This document shows positions 15,201-24,179 of a stretch of DNA of 27,500 bases, piece by piece. The stretch spans positions 1,765,001 through 1,792,500 of the forward strand of contig LSRY02000001.1 of NCBI GenBank assembly GCA_001643675.2. Direction: 5' to 3'. This DNA comes from Monocercomonoides exilis (taxonomy: Eukaryota; Preaxostyla; Oxymonadida; Polymastigidae). The translations under genes and the position numbers were made by a program. The notes below the pieces were generated by a model. That model saw only the letters and a program-made list of their open reading frames with translations, had not been told where the DNA came from and ran no database searches. The stretch's first letter is position 1; each line of letters starts with the position of its first letter.

Positions 15201-16972
15201 AAGGGGGAGATGGACAAGAGAAGAATTCTTCTCTTTGGATGTTGAACGATGGATGTGATTTGAGAGGGATAGCAGGAGAAAGGTCATCTCCATTTTTCAT
15301 TCCCAAACTGGAAGATGTTTCAGTGAATGAAAATGGCAGCAATGTTGTTGTGAAATTCAGGGGATCTCTTTTTGTGCCATGTGATTTGTCATTCAGGTTG
15401 ATATTCAAAACAGGGGATGTGGAGTTGGTTGAGACATATCCATTTGAGGAAGACAGTTTTGTATCAGAAACAGAAGTGATTGGAAGAGTTCCATCAGAAA
15501 AAATTTCAAATATTGGAGATGAAACAGAGGTGTCAGTGATGATTCTGTTTGGAAAACAATTGGCTGCAACTTCTCCTCAGATTCTGAAGAACAAAACAGA
15601 ACCAAAGACTGGAAATGAAAAAATGGTTGAAGGAAGAAAAGAAGGGAAATCTTATTGGTTGTTGATTGTGATAATAATGGCAGTTATTCTTTTGATTGTT
15701 CTGATTGTTTCTGTTATTCTTGCAGTTCGATGGAGGAAATCTGAGAGACGAACAGAAGAATTGGAAGAAATAGTGAATGATACAGTGAAGAAGGATCCAA
15801 AAGCATTCGAGATGGTGACGATGGAGATGTCTCCAGAGGAGCAATGGAGGAAGGCAGAGAGGGAAGCAGAGAAGAAGAATGAAGAGAGGATAAAGAAGAG
15901 GGTGTATGACAAGACACTGGAACATTCAGAGTCATCAGAGCATTTGCTGAGTGAGAGTGGTTCCACTGAATACATCCTGGGAAGAGATTCAGACAAGATC
16001 CCTGATTGGGCATTAGAAAAGGAAGAGGAGGAAGAGGTGAGAAAGAGATCGCCTTCACCTTCTATCTCATCCACTTCAACAACTGATTCAAATTCAACAT
16101 TTGTTCGAGGGGAGGATCTGTGTCCAACCACTTCATCGATGTCGAATCTGGTGGATGCGATGGCCTGTTCATCTCCCCATGAGAAGCTGATTGTGGATCT
16201 GAGGGATTCACTGTTCATGCTGTTGCATGGAAGGAACAAGACAAAAGAGATGGCGATTGGCACTCTGCAGGAGAGGGAGGTGACAGCTGCACAGATCCTG
16301 TTCTGGGTGGCGAATCTGGCACTCCACTCCTTTGATGAAATGGACAATCCTCTCTCATCTCTTGCCAATCTCAGTCCACACGTTGTGCTGTTCTCTGAGC
16401 ACATGGTGATCTGTATTGTGATGCATTCGAACTTCCTTTCTTCTGACGATTCAGATTCCTCATCGATCTCTTCATTAACTGTTGTCTCTTCTTCTTCCTC
16501 CAATATTTCAGTGATGAGCGAGAGATTCACAGACTCTCCACCTCCATCATCTGCCTTTGAGGATGAGGAACTTTTCAAAAAAGAGTGCCTGAGGTGGAAA
16601 GCACCAGAATTGTTGATCAACAAGAATATGGGAGCGAAAAAGAAGTCAGTTTCATTCTCGATTGGGATGATGCTATGGGAGTGCCTGACATTGGAGATTC
16701 CATTTGGAGAATATGAGGGTGAGGTGGCAGGGCAGAAGATCGTGAATGGGGAGAGGCCAGACATGTCAGAAATCGAAGGCACGACATTCTGTCGCCTGGT
16801 GAGATCGGCAGTGGCGCAGAGCAAAGACGATCGCCCGTCGCTGTTTGTGATGAAGCGCGAGTTTTTCCAACACTTTCCGGCTGGAGTGATGATGGTGACT
16901 GTGTCAGATGCAATCGATTACACCGAAGACTCAAAAGTTGTGAGTGCCTCGTTCATCTCGGACATGCAGTGA
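9221..16972 (+). CDS. Giant surface protein: beta-helix ectodomain, one TM span, pseudokinase tail
   Basis: A single 2583-residue open frame without introns. Residues 1-16 (MRVHLFFLACLILAET) look like a signal peptide. A huge ectodomain to about 2100 is built of short repeats such as NCSAANDGGGI, CFCSATYGFGGGI and CFCSTAGRGG. These resemble the right-handed beta-helix folds of pectate-lyase and Chlamydia Pmp-like proteins. Four module headers of the form CG-x4-PC occur near residues 545, 886, 1240 and 1623. A final beta-sandwich-like segment (about 2020-2110) precedes one span at about 2144-2170 and a basic R/K stop-transfer. The cytoplasmic part has an E/K-rich juxtamembrane segment and a kinase-like domain at about 2320-2570. 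RWKAPELL, SFSIGMMLWECL and DDRPSLF match kinase subdomains VIII, IX and XI. The catalytic loop reads LANLSPHVVLF and no DFG or glycine loop is visible. I infer a surface sensor or adhesion protein signalling through a pseudokinase scaffold. Confidence 0.9.
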   Translation: MRVHLFFLACLILAETFKYQVIYETATLVNQGIFSNITFKYKCIYFGQGNSNDAQFPTNDNYNYLSEQRKASGMERWKAGTCTAIYSFLRFSNSSVGLENVAVEYSSSPFILITDKSNVMLDSCISSQKSESPFHLQSGTICLTNMTLIHQMSLNPSSLIFSSDDKNSAILSNSIMTDLAVSASDHFLLSGKSKSEQIDNCAFRNMSVKYASNSDHFVEHSCFRSSMENSLIYSCVNVFEGGISSGSYSSQEFICKNTTINFGKREMIALQKKEKLITTESQSFSLCEWEDCTSPYGGALYVHDNASAILTVENSSFTRCEATSTRGGGIYAQRIAECIVLHSTFDQCVAYGPSDYGGGGIQFENVYVQPMVDDCYFNNCSAANDGGGISILNETTQKQKKCVINSFFKFCQASNSTDSIGGAIIHWDCTDQVVVSNCLFYCCHSVCGGGAVGIMINAYNKGVLFYFCFFHNNTCMKGGHDIILQNSTSNNIDPSCYSTRQTSNRVSTNWNLITDRSEWLRKDFGNVRFVSSTDSQPKGIDTYVCGINESHPCSTVSHCLSQLIPDLVPNVEVSSGTIIETNSFDCGINTFTVYGQSNMSTAIQTEFEVSGLSLFSVSTGTLTARDFVLVHDSAHPNNRGSRLFEISGAGGMRISRLNISFGSGQSTETAFSTELINVQNGMLQMEHVNWAKTISRNSLFSPSSTNEISLTLSECTFDGIERATSGAAVMSFSNDKANIDVNSCIFSGCGSRTSADGGSMMLCVGNGNEVKVKGGSFDGCFCSATYGFGGGILLRLLNENPDFLISSSFGTNTAKWGSDIFVISPNLEETTKSENITCVTDSLDSLEKVRGYDDGNNSVAIPLCIYLLPTPEEIYVSNTEASDHSHCGIVQFPCLTLKHSLARLTGEKKVVVNGMIAMSDELTFVGQKHEIRGNDDESGWTVSDSSETSNSSMISASVETELSKLIFSLPSSLSLHSTFISSSSSSMTLSQCSLSLQNPSSELTFLFLSVESGILIIDKFSASSIDLRRNPLISLSGSGTNSELMSTLWLNMTNCNFTKIERAAGSGGCVSIDNSNDENTNSQINIEECSFDGCSVLADESRGGAINVQLKGNTHLDIISCTFTGCTAPAEGRKIGFGGGIALKLIDDDASFVISSPVFEADKPNIANNGNDLFVESSNLTKSVTNTSLPFVTGHLADISFDSMRGFDGSDTTNAIPLVNFWRAIGSEIFIGSEGCDVCVCGFSDYPCLSIDYSLDRLPEGNERNVSIIGKGYLQKCDDVSGISIKSADEEMCSLECLSSLEGAEGAAMKICRITNFELIKFVIPSSFASGVNVLMHVGSSEGLLTVKDCSFTKKGDEREDTINFGLIKAEGGTVVLELVTMQLLSFSQDVISVLSTTVLNAKNLTMKNIELDRASGLRISKGSAGEKRGSNEGEQNIVIEWSLFEEVTQNKTENIPVIRNDNDEPLKMGVRNTTMKRCGGTRCGKGGGMFCVLNEGGSFECSFCTISECFCSTAGRGGWLFLECTSIAEQPLNFVLSNITFRDNNALRGRDVYVRCHSIETQIVDEQFLLDFRAPFVKDLAIWGCTTDSFEGEEDLLLRVVKYQSETIFVSSIADNRADSKQCGELDTPCHSLSFGIQHIIPSLYSQLLILGQTEIVGKCDVLDVTIRSLQSPSAALVHLNSTITNEGNLITTSEKVRIESVKFNFGQLFSYSGNSIIHEAKGQLSLSFVDFSLVGESESIESVVLNSTLLSIENGILHVDNCSISMLSFKKPSFLLNGDEVSITNMKLEQIESTTDVFEIGQCESVALNGVSADGVKLSEGCVIALNDLSSGTVSIGISSFNNCSRNSEGASVLSASSSSAQIVLSNCSYSNCDSLSEKGSIMEMNNAKDASMDLCQFIGVKTKESINKRNSDFEEICKWNGSLVHSANSSLMMKYVTIMNASSGGLSVSAGDVTIEKGEFLNNNPFIEKYPSVRRNIICSDSASLSISSLKGGDGQEKNSSLWMLNDGCDLRGIAGERSSPFFIPKLEDVSVNENGSNVVVKFRGSLFVPCDLSFRLIFKTGDVELVETYPFEEDSFVSETEVIGRVPSEKISNIGDETEVSVMILFGKQLAATSPQILKNKTEPKTGNEKMVEGRKEGKSYWLLIVIIMAVILLIVLIVSVILAVRWRKSERRTEELEEIVNDTVKKDPKAFEMVTMEMSPEEQWRKAEREAEKKNEERIKKRVYDKTLEHSESSEHLLSESGSTEYILGRDSDKIPDWALEKEEEEEVRKRSPSPSISSTSTTDSNSTFVRGEDLCPTTSSMSNLVDAMACSSPHEKLIVDLRDSLFMLLHGRNKTKEMAIGTLQEREVTAAQILFWVANLALHSFDEMDNPLSSLANLSPHVVLFSEHMVICIVMHSNFLSSDDSDSSSISSLTVVSSSSSNISVMSERFTDSPPPSSAFEDEELFKKECLRWKAPELLINKNMGAKKKSVSFSIGMMLWECLTLEIPFGEYEGEVAGQKIVNGERPDMSEIEGTTFCRLVRSAVAQSKDDRPSLFVMKREFFQHFPAGVMMVTVSDAIDYTEDSKVVSASFISDMQ

Positions 16973-18219
16973 GGCTGAGTTGTTCTTTGAGCAGCAATTG
17001 CTCCACATCCTGGCTTCGTTAAAGCAATCGTCGGAACTTCTTTGCATTGTTAATATTTGTCAACACACTGGGAAAGATTCTTCAAATGCTTTCGAGTCAA
17101 TGGTAATTTTGAAAGATGTGCAGTCAAATGAGGGAGCGAAAAACGAAATCAGCATGATTGACTATTCGATTCAGACTTATTTTTCAGTTTTTATCCGCTT
17201 CTGCATGAAGGGCGAGAACATGAATCAATACAGCTATTTCATTTTTTGATTTTGATTTTGTTTTTCAGTGATGTTTGGCTTATATTGATTATTCTTTCCT
17301 TTTTCCGTGTTTTTATTTTGAATAATCAGCATTTTCAATTTTCAGTGCAATGAGAAACACCTTGAAAATTTTATCATTTTATCATTTTTCGTTTTGTGTA
17401 ATTCCATGTTTATATTTTGTAATATTGTTGCTCTCTTTTGCAATGATTCTGTTCATATTTGCAAATCAACCATTTTTCTCTCATTTTATTTTCAAAAAAC
17501 AACTCTTTTTTTATGATTATCTGTTCATCACATTTTGTATATATTCATTATTATTTTTAATGTTTGTATATTTTATGAATGATTATTCTTCTTTTTTGAA
17601 GTCAGAAGTGGCATCTTCATTTTTTTAAAAAACATTAATGATGAAAAATCAAACTCACACATTGAAAATATCTCAATATTTTCTTTTCCTTCGGGGAAAA
17701 ATAAAATAAAATAAAATAAAAATAAATAAATTAATAAAATTGTTCATTCTTTTTCTATTCTTAAAGAACACAGTTATGCGTTGAAATAAAGAAAATTTCT
17801 TTTCGCTTGGTTAAAATAATATTACAATTTCTTCTTGTATGATTATTTTATTTTATTTTTCATTTCATTTCATTTCATTTTTTTTTTTTTTTATTATTTA
17901 TTATTTTTTTAAAAAATACTCTTACAAATATTCCAATGGAATAAACAATTAATGAATGTTTTTGTTTCTTCATTTTGCGTAATATAATCATCAAAAACAA
18001 TTCAGTTATATGACTATTTCCAATGCTTTGCTATGAAATAAGGCATTTATGCTATTTTTAAAAATTTTCTTCTTCAATTTTTGCAAATAACTGAGTGAAA
18101 TGTTTTAAATTTTTGATGAAGTGAAAAAGGAAAAAATGAATATCAAATACAAAAGACATTCGTCAGCGTTGCGTTATATCTTGTTGTCAAAGTATCATTT
18201 TCAAAACGCAGATTTTCCG
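16973..18219. other. Convergent intergenic region between the giant gene and the helicase
   Basis: The first 250 bp are less AT-rich and hold an open frame in another register (see findings). The rest is T-rich, with AAAAT and TTTCA simple repeats (about 17695-17735 and 17855-17890). A hydrophobic 92-codon frame at 17350-17628 is more likely a T-richness artefact. Both 3' UTRs must fall here. No RNA gene seen. Confidence 0.55.
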
Positions 18220-21200
18220 TTAATGTCTGTATCCTCCACTACCGCCGCTTCTGCTGTATCCTCCACTCGATCCACCTCCTCCATACCCACCTCCGAAACC
18301 AGAACTTCTTCCTCCGCTGCCTCCTCCTCCTCCTCCATATCGACCATGTCCACCACCGCCACTGCTTCTTCCATAGCCTCCTCCTCCTCTTTCACTGCTT
18401 CTGCCTCCACTTCCACTGCCAAAACCTCCTCCGCCACCGCCACTTCTCCCATTGCCACTTCCAAATCCTCCGCCAAATCTTCCTCTTCCACCGCTCACAG
18501 CTGAATCCTCTTCTCTAACGCGTAGTTTTGGCAGCTCTGTGACAGTTGTTAGAGACAAAAAGCGATGAGTGGCAAATGCTCTGATAAACGTATCTGTGTT
18601 TTCAGACGGAACATCAAAAACAGCCGATCGCAGATCCGCACAAAGTCTCATGTGCTGCACTGAATCGATCATTTCTGGTGGGAGCAAAGCACGAAGATTG
18701 GACCACACATACCCAGGCGACTGGATCTGGAAGGGCTTCTCCTGCCTTGCGGCGGCGGCTGCTGCAGCTGCAGAGGAGAAGCGCTGACTCACAGAAGGCT
18801 GGCGCTCCTTCACAGCAAAGAACAGAGTTGTAAGTCCAGCTGCGCTTGTAATGAGAGATCGCATTTTGATGGGTTTTGAATAACCAGCTATCAATGCAAT
18901 CGCACGAGATAGTACTGTCAGCATGTTCCTCTGCACTTTCTTCATCTCACGCCGTTCCTTTTTCGTTGTTTTGTCCTTTGCAGCAACATCATCATCTTTC
19001 TTTTCCTTTTCCTCTTTCTCTTTGCCTTCTTCCGCTTCTTCTTCATTATTTTCTTCTTCCTCAGCATCCTCATCGTCTGTATCGTCTTCTTCCTCTTCAT
19101 CCTCTTCTTTATCAGCTTCATCCCATTTAAACAGAGCAAGCTGTCTTTCCAACCTTTCCTCCTCTTCTTCCTCACTCAGCTTCTCGCCTTCATTCAGCCC
19201 AGTTCCCATCACCTGCATCACCTCCTCCCAGTTCTTCACCAGCGACCGCGCAACAGATTTGAAGAACGGAACCAGCGAACCCGAAACAGCCACAATCTGC
19301 TCTGCCGCATCTCTTCCTGCAGCTCTCATCATTTGTGCAACCGAAGGCGCAGAAATGTGCTCGAACCGAATCGCGCTCTGTCGTTCCACCATCGCCAGGC
19401 GGTACTCGTCTGTCTGGTTGTACAGCACAATGCATGTGCCTCCTCGTCCACACCGTCCTGTTCTCCCCGAGCGATGCACGTATGTCTCTGTATCTGTCGG
19501 TGCATGCGTCACAATAATCAGATCCACTTGCGGAATATCAATACCTCGCGCTGCCACATCAGTAGCAATCAGCACTGCAATATTGCCCATCCTAAACGAC
19601 TGCAGCGTCTGTTCTCTCTGTGCCTGGGCAATGTCACCATGCAACGGCTGACAGCGGAAAGACTTCAACTCGGCGCACACACACAGCTCATTCGCCTCGG
19701 CCTTCTGGTCGCAGAAGATGATGCATCGCCTGTGGATTCCTCCAAAGGCCTTCAAACAGTCTCCGATAATTCCGCTCCGCTCTGCTCGTGAGGCCTTCAT
19801 TGCATAGTGCTTCACACGCGATGGAGTGGCCAACACACCCGATCCCACGAGATCAACCCACACTGAATTGGGCTTCGGACGCAGAAAGTGCCGGCACAGA
19901 CGGTTGACCCACGGCGGCAACGTGGCCGAGAACAAAAGGATCTGTGGTCCAAAACGCTCAGCGGAGAGGTTAACAGAGGTAGAAGTTGGGCCTTGTGAAT
20001 AAGGAGATGAGGAGGAGGAAGAAGAAGATCTGAAGGGAATTGGAGGTGGCGATGGAGATGGAGCAGGTGGAGGTGGGCTCTGCGCTGGATCGGGCCATCC
20101 AAAGAATGCTCTGTCATGGTCATTCTCACCTTCTCCGTCTTTTTTGCCGCTGTTTGAAGCATCCTGAGGTAATCCAAAGGCGAATCCCATTATCTTCTCC
20201 ACATCTGGCATGAACCCAAAATCCAACATCCTGTCAATCTCGTCAATTGCAAAGAACTCTAAGCACAATGGCTTCTCCTTTTTCCCTTTGTCGCCGCTTT
20301 CTTCTCCTGCAAAAGAATGTCTTGAGCTCGAGCTGCTGTCACTTGGGTCTTTCCACAGGCAGATGCTTCTTCGTTCGATCAGATCTATAAGTCGACCAGG
20401 AGTCGCAACAACAACATCTGCTCCACTGGATATCATCCGGGACTGCTCCACGATTGATGTTCCTCCATACACCGTTGCCACCGACAGCGCAGCCTGTTTG
20501 TGGCTTCCCAGACGTTCAGGTGAAAGCGAAGGATCCGAGGACACTGCATACTGTGGCTCTTCCTGAACAACCCCAGCTGACCCAGTGGAAGAAGAAGAAG
20601 AAGAAGAAGAAGAGAATGAAGGCTTCACGATTTTTGGTCGACGTGCAATTATTGCGCTTGTGGGAGGTACGCCTTTTATAATTGATTCAAATTCTCGCCC
20701 TATTTGTATGGCAAGCTCTCTGGTGGGTGCAAGAACAAGAACGTGAGGAACAACACCACGGGATGTTCTACGTTTGCTTTTTTCTTCCCTCCATTCCTTT
20801 TCGTTCAATAATTTCTTTTTGAGGACTTCGACAATTGGAACTAAATGAATGCAAAATACAATTTTTTAATTCGCAATAAAGGACAAGAAAATTTCAACGG
20901 CAAACTTACAAATGCCAGAGTCTTTCCTGAACCGGTTAATGCTCGGCCAACAAGATCAACTCCATTCATAACGTGATCAAAAGTTGCCTCTTGAATTGGG
21001 AAAAGTGATTCAATTCCACGAGCCTTTAAACACATCTTTGTATGATCGCATAACTTTTCAAAAGCAGTTTTTTTCGCATTTTCAGTAACTAAGAGAAAAT
21101 TCGAAATTAAATTTCAAAATTTTTATAACAAAGAAATAAAACAAAATTTTCACATTTTATTAAAAATACCTTTACTCTCTGTTTTTACTGAATCATTAAT

Positions 21201-21398
21201 TTCGTCTTTCTTCCGCTTTGAATCTGTTTTCAGTGAGGATTCGTCCGTTTTTTTACTTTTACTTGATTTTGAATGTTTCTTTTCCGTTTGTTTCTCAGCT
21301 TCATCGCGCTTTGCCTTTTGTGGTTTTTCATATGCATCAAATTCGCTTATGTCATTTAATTTGAAAGGAGTATTTTCCTTTTCGCGCTGTTTAGGCAT
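18220..21398 (-). CDS. DDX21: DEAD-box RNA helicase with GUCT domain (DDX21/DDX50 type), three exons
   Basis: Predicted nucleolar ATP-dependent RNA helicase acting in rRNA processing and ribosome assembly. Exons 21398-21170, 21088-20906 and 20840-18220 give about 1010 residues. The N-terminus is Lys/Ser-rich. The helicase core shows the Q motif (GIESLFPIQ, 101-109), motif I ALTGSGKT (126-133), Ia PTRELA (176-181), TPGR, DEID (about 336), SAT (about 441), ATDVAARGID and HRSGRTGR (about 593). DEID instead of DEAD parallels the DEVD of DDX21. A very acidic linker (about 695-765) leads to a GUCT domain (about 785-918), the diagnostic feature of DDX21/DDX50. An RGG/GGYG glycine-rich tail (about 925-1010) follows. 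Long Ser/Pro insertions interrupt the core. The exon 2/3 join (donor GTTTGC) restores TLAFVIPIVEVL; the exon 1/2 join (donor GTATTT) is less certain. Confidence 0.93.
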
Positions 21399-21553
21399 TT
21401 ACTCAGTATAAAAATATGACGAATGGTTGTTCGATCATACACGAAGGTTTCAAAAACATAATTTTGGAATAATAACATTAATATTATTTGAAGGAATCCC
21501 TTCAGTGAAGTTTTTCAGCAATGAGAAGATCAATTTATCTGTATTAAATTATA
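21399..21553. promoter_or_regulatory. Divergent intergenic region (helicase / orphan gene)
   Basis: Only 155 bp separate the helicase start (minus strand) and the 21554 start (plus strand), implying a shared or back-to-back promoter. AT-rich, no motif recognised. Confidence 0.5.
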
Positions 21554-22029
21554 ATGGAGTATAAAAATAGTTCGATTTCTCCCGATGAAAGGTTAAGATT
21601 AATTCTATCAAACATAAAAGAATGGTCGAACCATCATGTAAGCTGCCATTGTGAATCTGAAGACAAACCAGTTACTGACGCAGAATCGAAAGAATACAAA
21701 ACAATTAGTTTTGCTATCGAGAGTTTGCATATTTTTGGGTTTATATCCAATTGCTTTGATATAATGATAATATGTTAAGATAATAGATTGGATTATTTGA
21801 AGGAAAAGCAAGCTGGAAGATCATTTGAATCAGAATATCCAAACAAGTGGATTGCTTATGATTCAGGCAAAGTTGTAAATTTTTCAGAAGTGTATGCTTT
21901 CAATTAACATTTATCATTTTTAATAATTATATTTCTAGTTTTGAAGAATGTATATTTGAATCACCTGAAACTTCTTTCGTTGTCTATCCTTCAAATGAAG
22001 CAATGGCTCCTCCAGGAATCATAGAGTGA
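21554..22029 (+). CDS. Orphan 123-residue acidic protein, three exons
   Basis: Exons 21554-21722, 21780-21891 and 21939-22029 (TGA) join in frame to 123 residues. Donors are GTTTGC and GTATGC, and introns are 57 and 47 nt. The donor and acceptor of intron 1 were picked because they fit the local donor pattern and give FAIENNRLDYLKEKQAG without a stop. An alternative pair, GTTTAT with ATAG, also stays open. The protein is acidic and soluble, with no signal peptide or membrane span. It includes NHHVSCHCESEDK, SEYPNKWIAYDSGKVVNFSE and a C-terminal SFVVYPSNEAMAPPGIIE. I do not recognise a family. Its start lies 155 bp from the helicase start on the other strand. Confidence 0.72.
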
Positions 22030-22832
22030 TTCTTTTATAACATACATCGCAAATTTACATTGTTAATAATATTCATGCTTTTTTGTTCATGAGCTTCAAA
22101 GATTTTAGAAGTAGTTCTTTATTGAACAGATTCATTGAACTTTTCGTTTTTACTGGAGAATTGATCAGTAATACTTGTCTCACTGTATCTATAGGCTGAC
22201 TACAATTGGTGCTATTACAATAACAATTGTCACATCAAGAAAACTCGTGTCATTCTATACCAAGATTTTTTATTTTTTTGAGTTAATAATTATTTTTCAT
22301 TATTTCCTTTGCGTTGAAAAATGGTTTTTCATCTAAATTTGTTGAAAGTTTAGCAAACAATAATGCATTTCAAGCAACTTCAATGCATTAAGCATTTATG
22401 AAATAATTCTATTTTTAATTGAAAGATATTACGAAAAATGAAGTTGACAAATGTTATTATCTTTGAGTTTTGTGCAAACAAAATAAAAAATAAAACAAAG
22501 AAATGAACATCACAAATTCTACAATCAAAATATTTGAATTCAAGTCTTTTCATGTAAACTATGAACAGATGAATTTAAAATATTCTTAGCAATTTCAAAA
22601 AAGAAAGAACCTCAAACAAAAAAGCCAAACAACAACTTCAAAAAATAAATAAATAAATAAATAAATAAAAAATACTGCAATTACTCATGCTATCATGAAT
22701 AAAAATTCACTTCAAACAGAATAATGGAGTTTTTGAAAAATAACCACTCTAATTATCTATTTCAAATAATTAAAATTTAATATCAATTATTTTTAGAAGT
22801 CTAAAAAACAATTTACAGTTAATTCAAAATGT
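22030..22832. other. Intergenic region with possible transporter-like relic
   Basis: Mostly AT-rich, with an (AAAT)n run at about 22644-22669. The segment 22089-22336 shows two short open pieces reminiscent of nucleotide-sugar transporters (see findings). Nothing else coding was seen. Confidence 0.45.
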
Positions 22833-24179
22833 TCATCTTTCTTGGCTTCGGAGTAAAGGTTGTCGATATGAATGGGACTCATCCTTCATTTGCCCATACG
22901 GAGCTGTTGCATTTGCTCCTTCTGAATCTGGATCAATTTTTGTCGAAGAAGATTTAGCCGAATCTGATGAAGAAGTTGCAACAGATGGAGGGCTTGGCTG
23001 GTAAAGATGAATTGCAATAAATACACCAACAAAAGAAAGCGTTTCAACAACTTCCGTAAGAAAGATACCAAAAAATCGCATTACGAAATAGTTTCCGCTA
23101 ATAACATTTAAATCATTTAATAAAAGATATGAAGAAAAGATATTATTGAAATTTTCAGAAAATATATTTTTCGACAAAAATAATAATAATTGGATATTCA
23201 ATAAAAAAGAAGAAAGCGCAAAAATAAAATGAAAGAAGAATAATTCAAATAAACAGTCTGAAGCCAATTTCTCTTTATTGCATTTTACAAACCAATCATT
23301 GATATCATCTTGCAGGCAAATATCTAACTGCTTTTTTGCAAGCCCAAGAGAAACACTTCCGTTGCATATATCCACAATACTGCTAATTACTTGAAACAAA
23401 AAGGAGCACGTCATCACAAGAAGCATAATAAGAAGTAAAAGCATTTTTTTAGCAGCAATTTTGATCAACTCAGATTTCAAGCGTGACTTAAAAAATTTGT
23501 ATGTGAGCTGAAAGACAATAATTGTGAAAATAAGCATCATTATAAATAATGCAATGTTAAATATCAGCAATGTAATATTTGATCCAGTTACAAAACTCTG
23601 AGTTCCTGAAGTCACAAACTAAAATTTAAAAAATTTATAAAAATTAAATACAATCGTTTAATTTGAAATATCGCACACCATTGAACAAAATTTCAATATG
23701 TGATAAAGAATAATCAAAACAAATACAAAAATGTAAATTAAAACTTGAGTAACAGTTTTGTGTGTATGATTTTTAATTTTCGGGAATGCTGTAGCACTCC
23801 CCAGCCACATTGCACTAAAATACCACATTAAATAATACGGTGCTTTGTACATTGTATGACATACATAAACCCATGCTTCATTCGAAATTGGCAAAGGAAC
23901 AACAATGTAAAAACATCTTTGAACAAAGAAAAGAAAAGTGCAAATAAGTGATAGTTTCTTTTGTATATCGCTCTTCAGTGAGGTTATTTTTAATTCATCA
24001 ATGATTAGATAAGTACATGACAAAAGTCCAATAAAAAAGAAGATAAAAAGACCAATCATTCCACCACTTCCATGTCCGTAAAGATCTATGTCATTTTAAT
24101 TATTATTTTTTATAAAGAAAACTGCAGTATAAAGCAAACTTGGGAAATTATGAATAAAAACTTCTTCTTTCAATTTCAT
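22833..24179 (-). CDS. Multi-pass (seven or eight TM) membrane protein, three exons
   Basis: Exons 24179-24140, 24085-23679 and 23618-22833 (TGA) join in phase to 410 residues; donors are GTTTGC and GTGTGC. The 13-codon first exon was found from the donor motif and turns an abrupt start into MKLKEEVFIHNFPNLYGHG. Hydrophobic spans begin near residues 23, 57, 91, 123, 160, 187 and 235, with one or two more before residue 340. Examples are IGLFIFFFIGLLSCTYLI, LLLLIMLLVMTCSFLFQV and FFGIFLTEVVETLSFVGVF. The cytoplasmic-type tail is hydrophilic and Ser-rich (SSSDSAKSSSTK) and ends in YRQPLLRSQER. The layout resembles 7TM families such as GPCR-like or THH1/TOM1-like proteins, but no diagnostic motif is visible, so no function is assigned. 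It lies 230 bp downstream of H2B on the same strand. Confidence 0.8.

Noticed and set aside
15652-16824. 390-codon antisense frame within the giant gene
   Set aside because: Shadow of the sense coding sequence; Ser-rich where the sense strand encodes acidic and Ser tracts, no family resemblance.
17350-17628. Hydrophobic 92-codon frame that could be a small membrane protein
   Set aside because: T-rich DNA yields Phe/Leu/Ile-rich frames by chance; no conserved feature. Kept only as a note in the intergenic entry.
18923-19651. 242-codon plus-strand frame opposite the helicase
   Set aside because: Complement of the acidic linker (poly-Ser from GAA codons) and the helicase C-lobe; the minus-strand helicase motifs are unmistakable.
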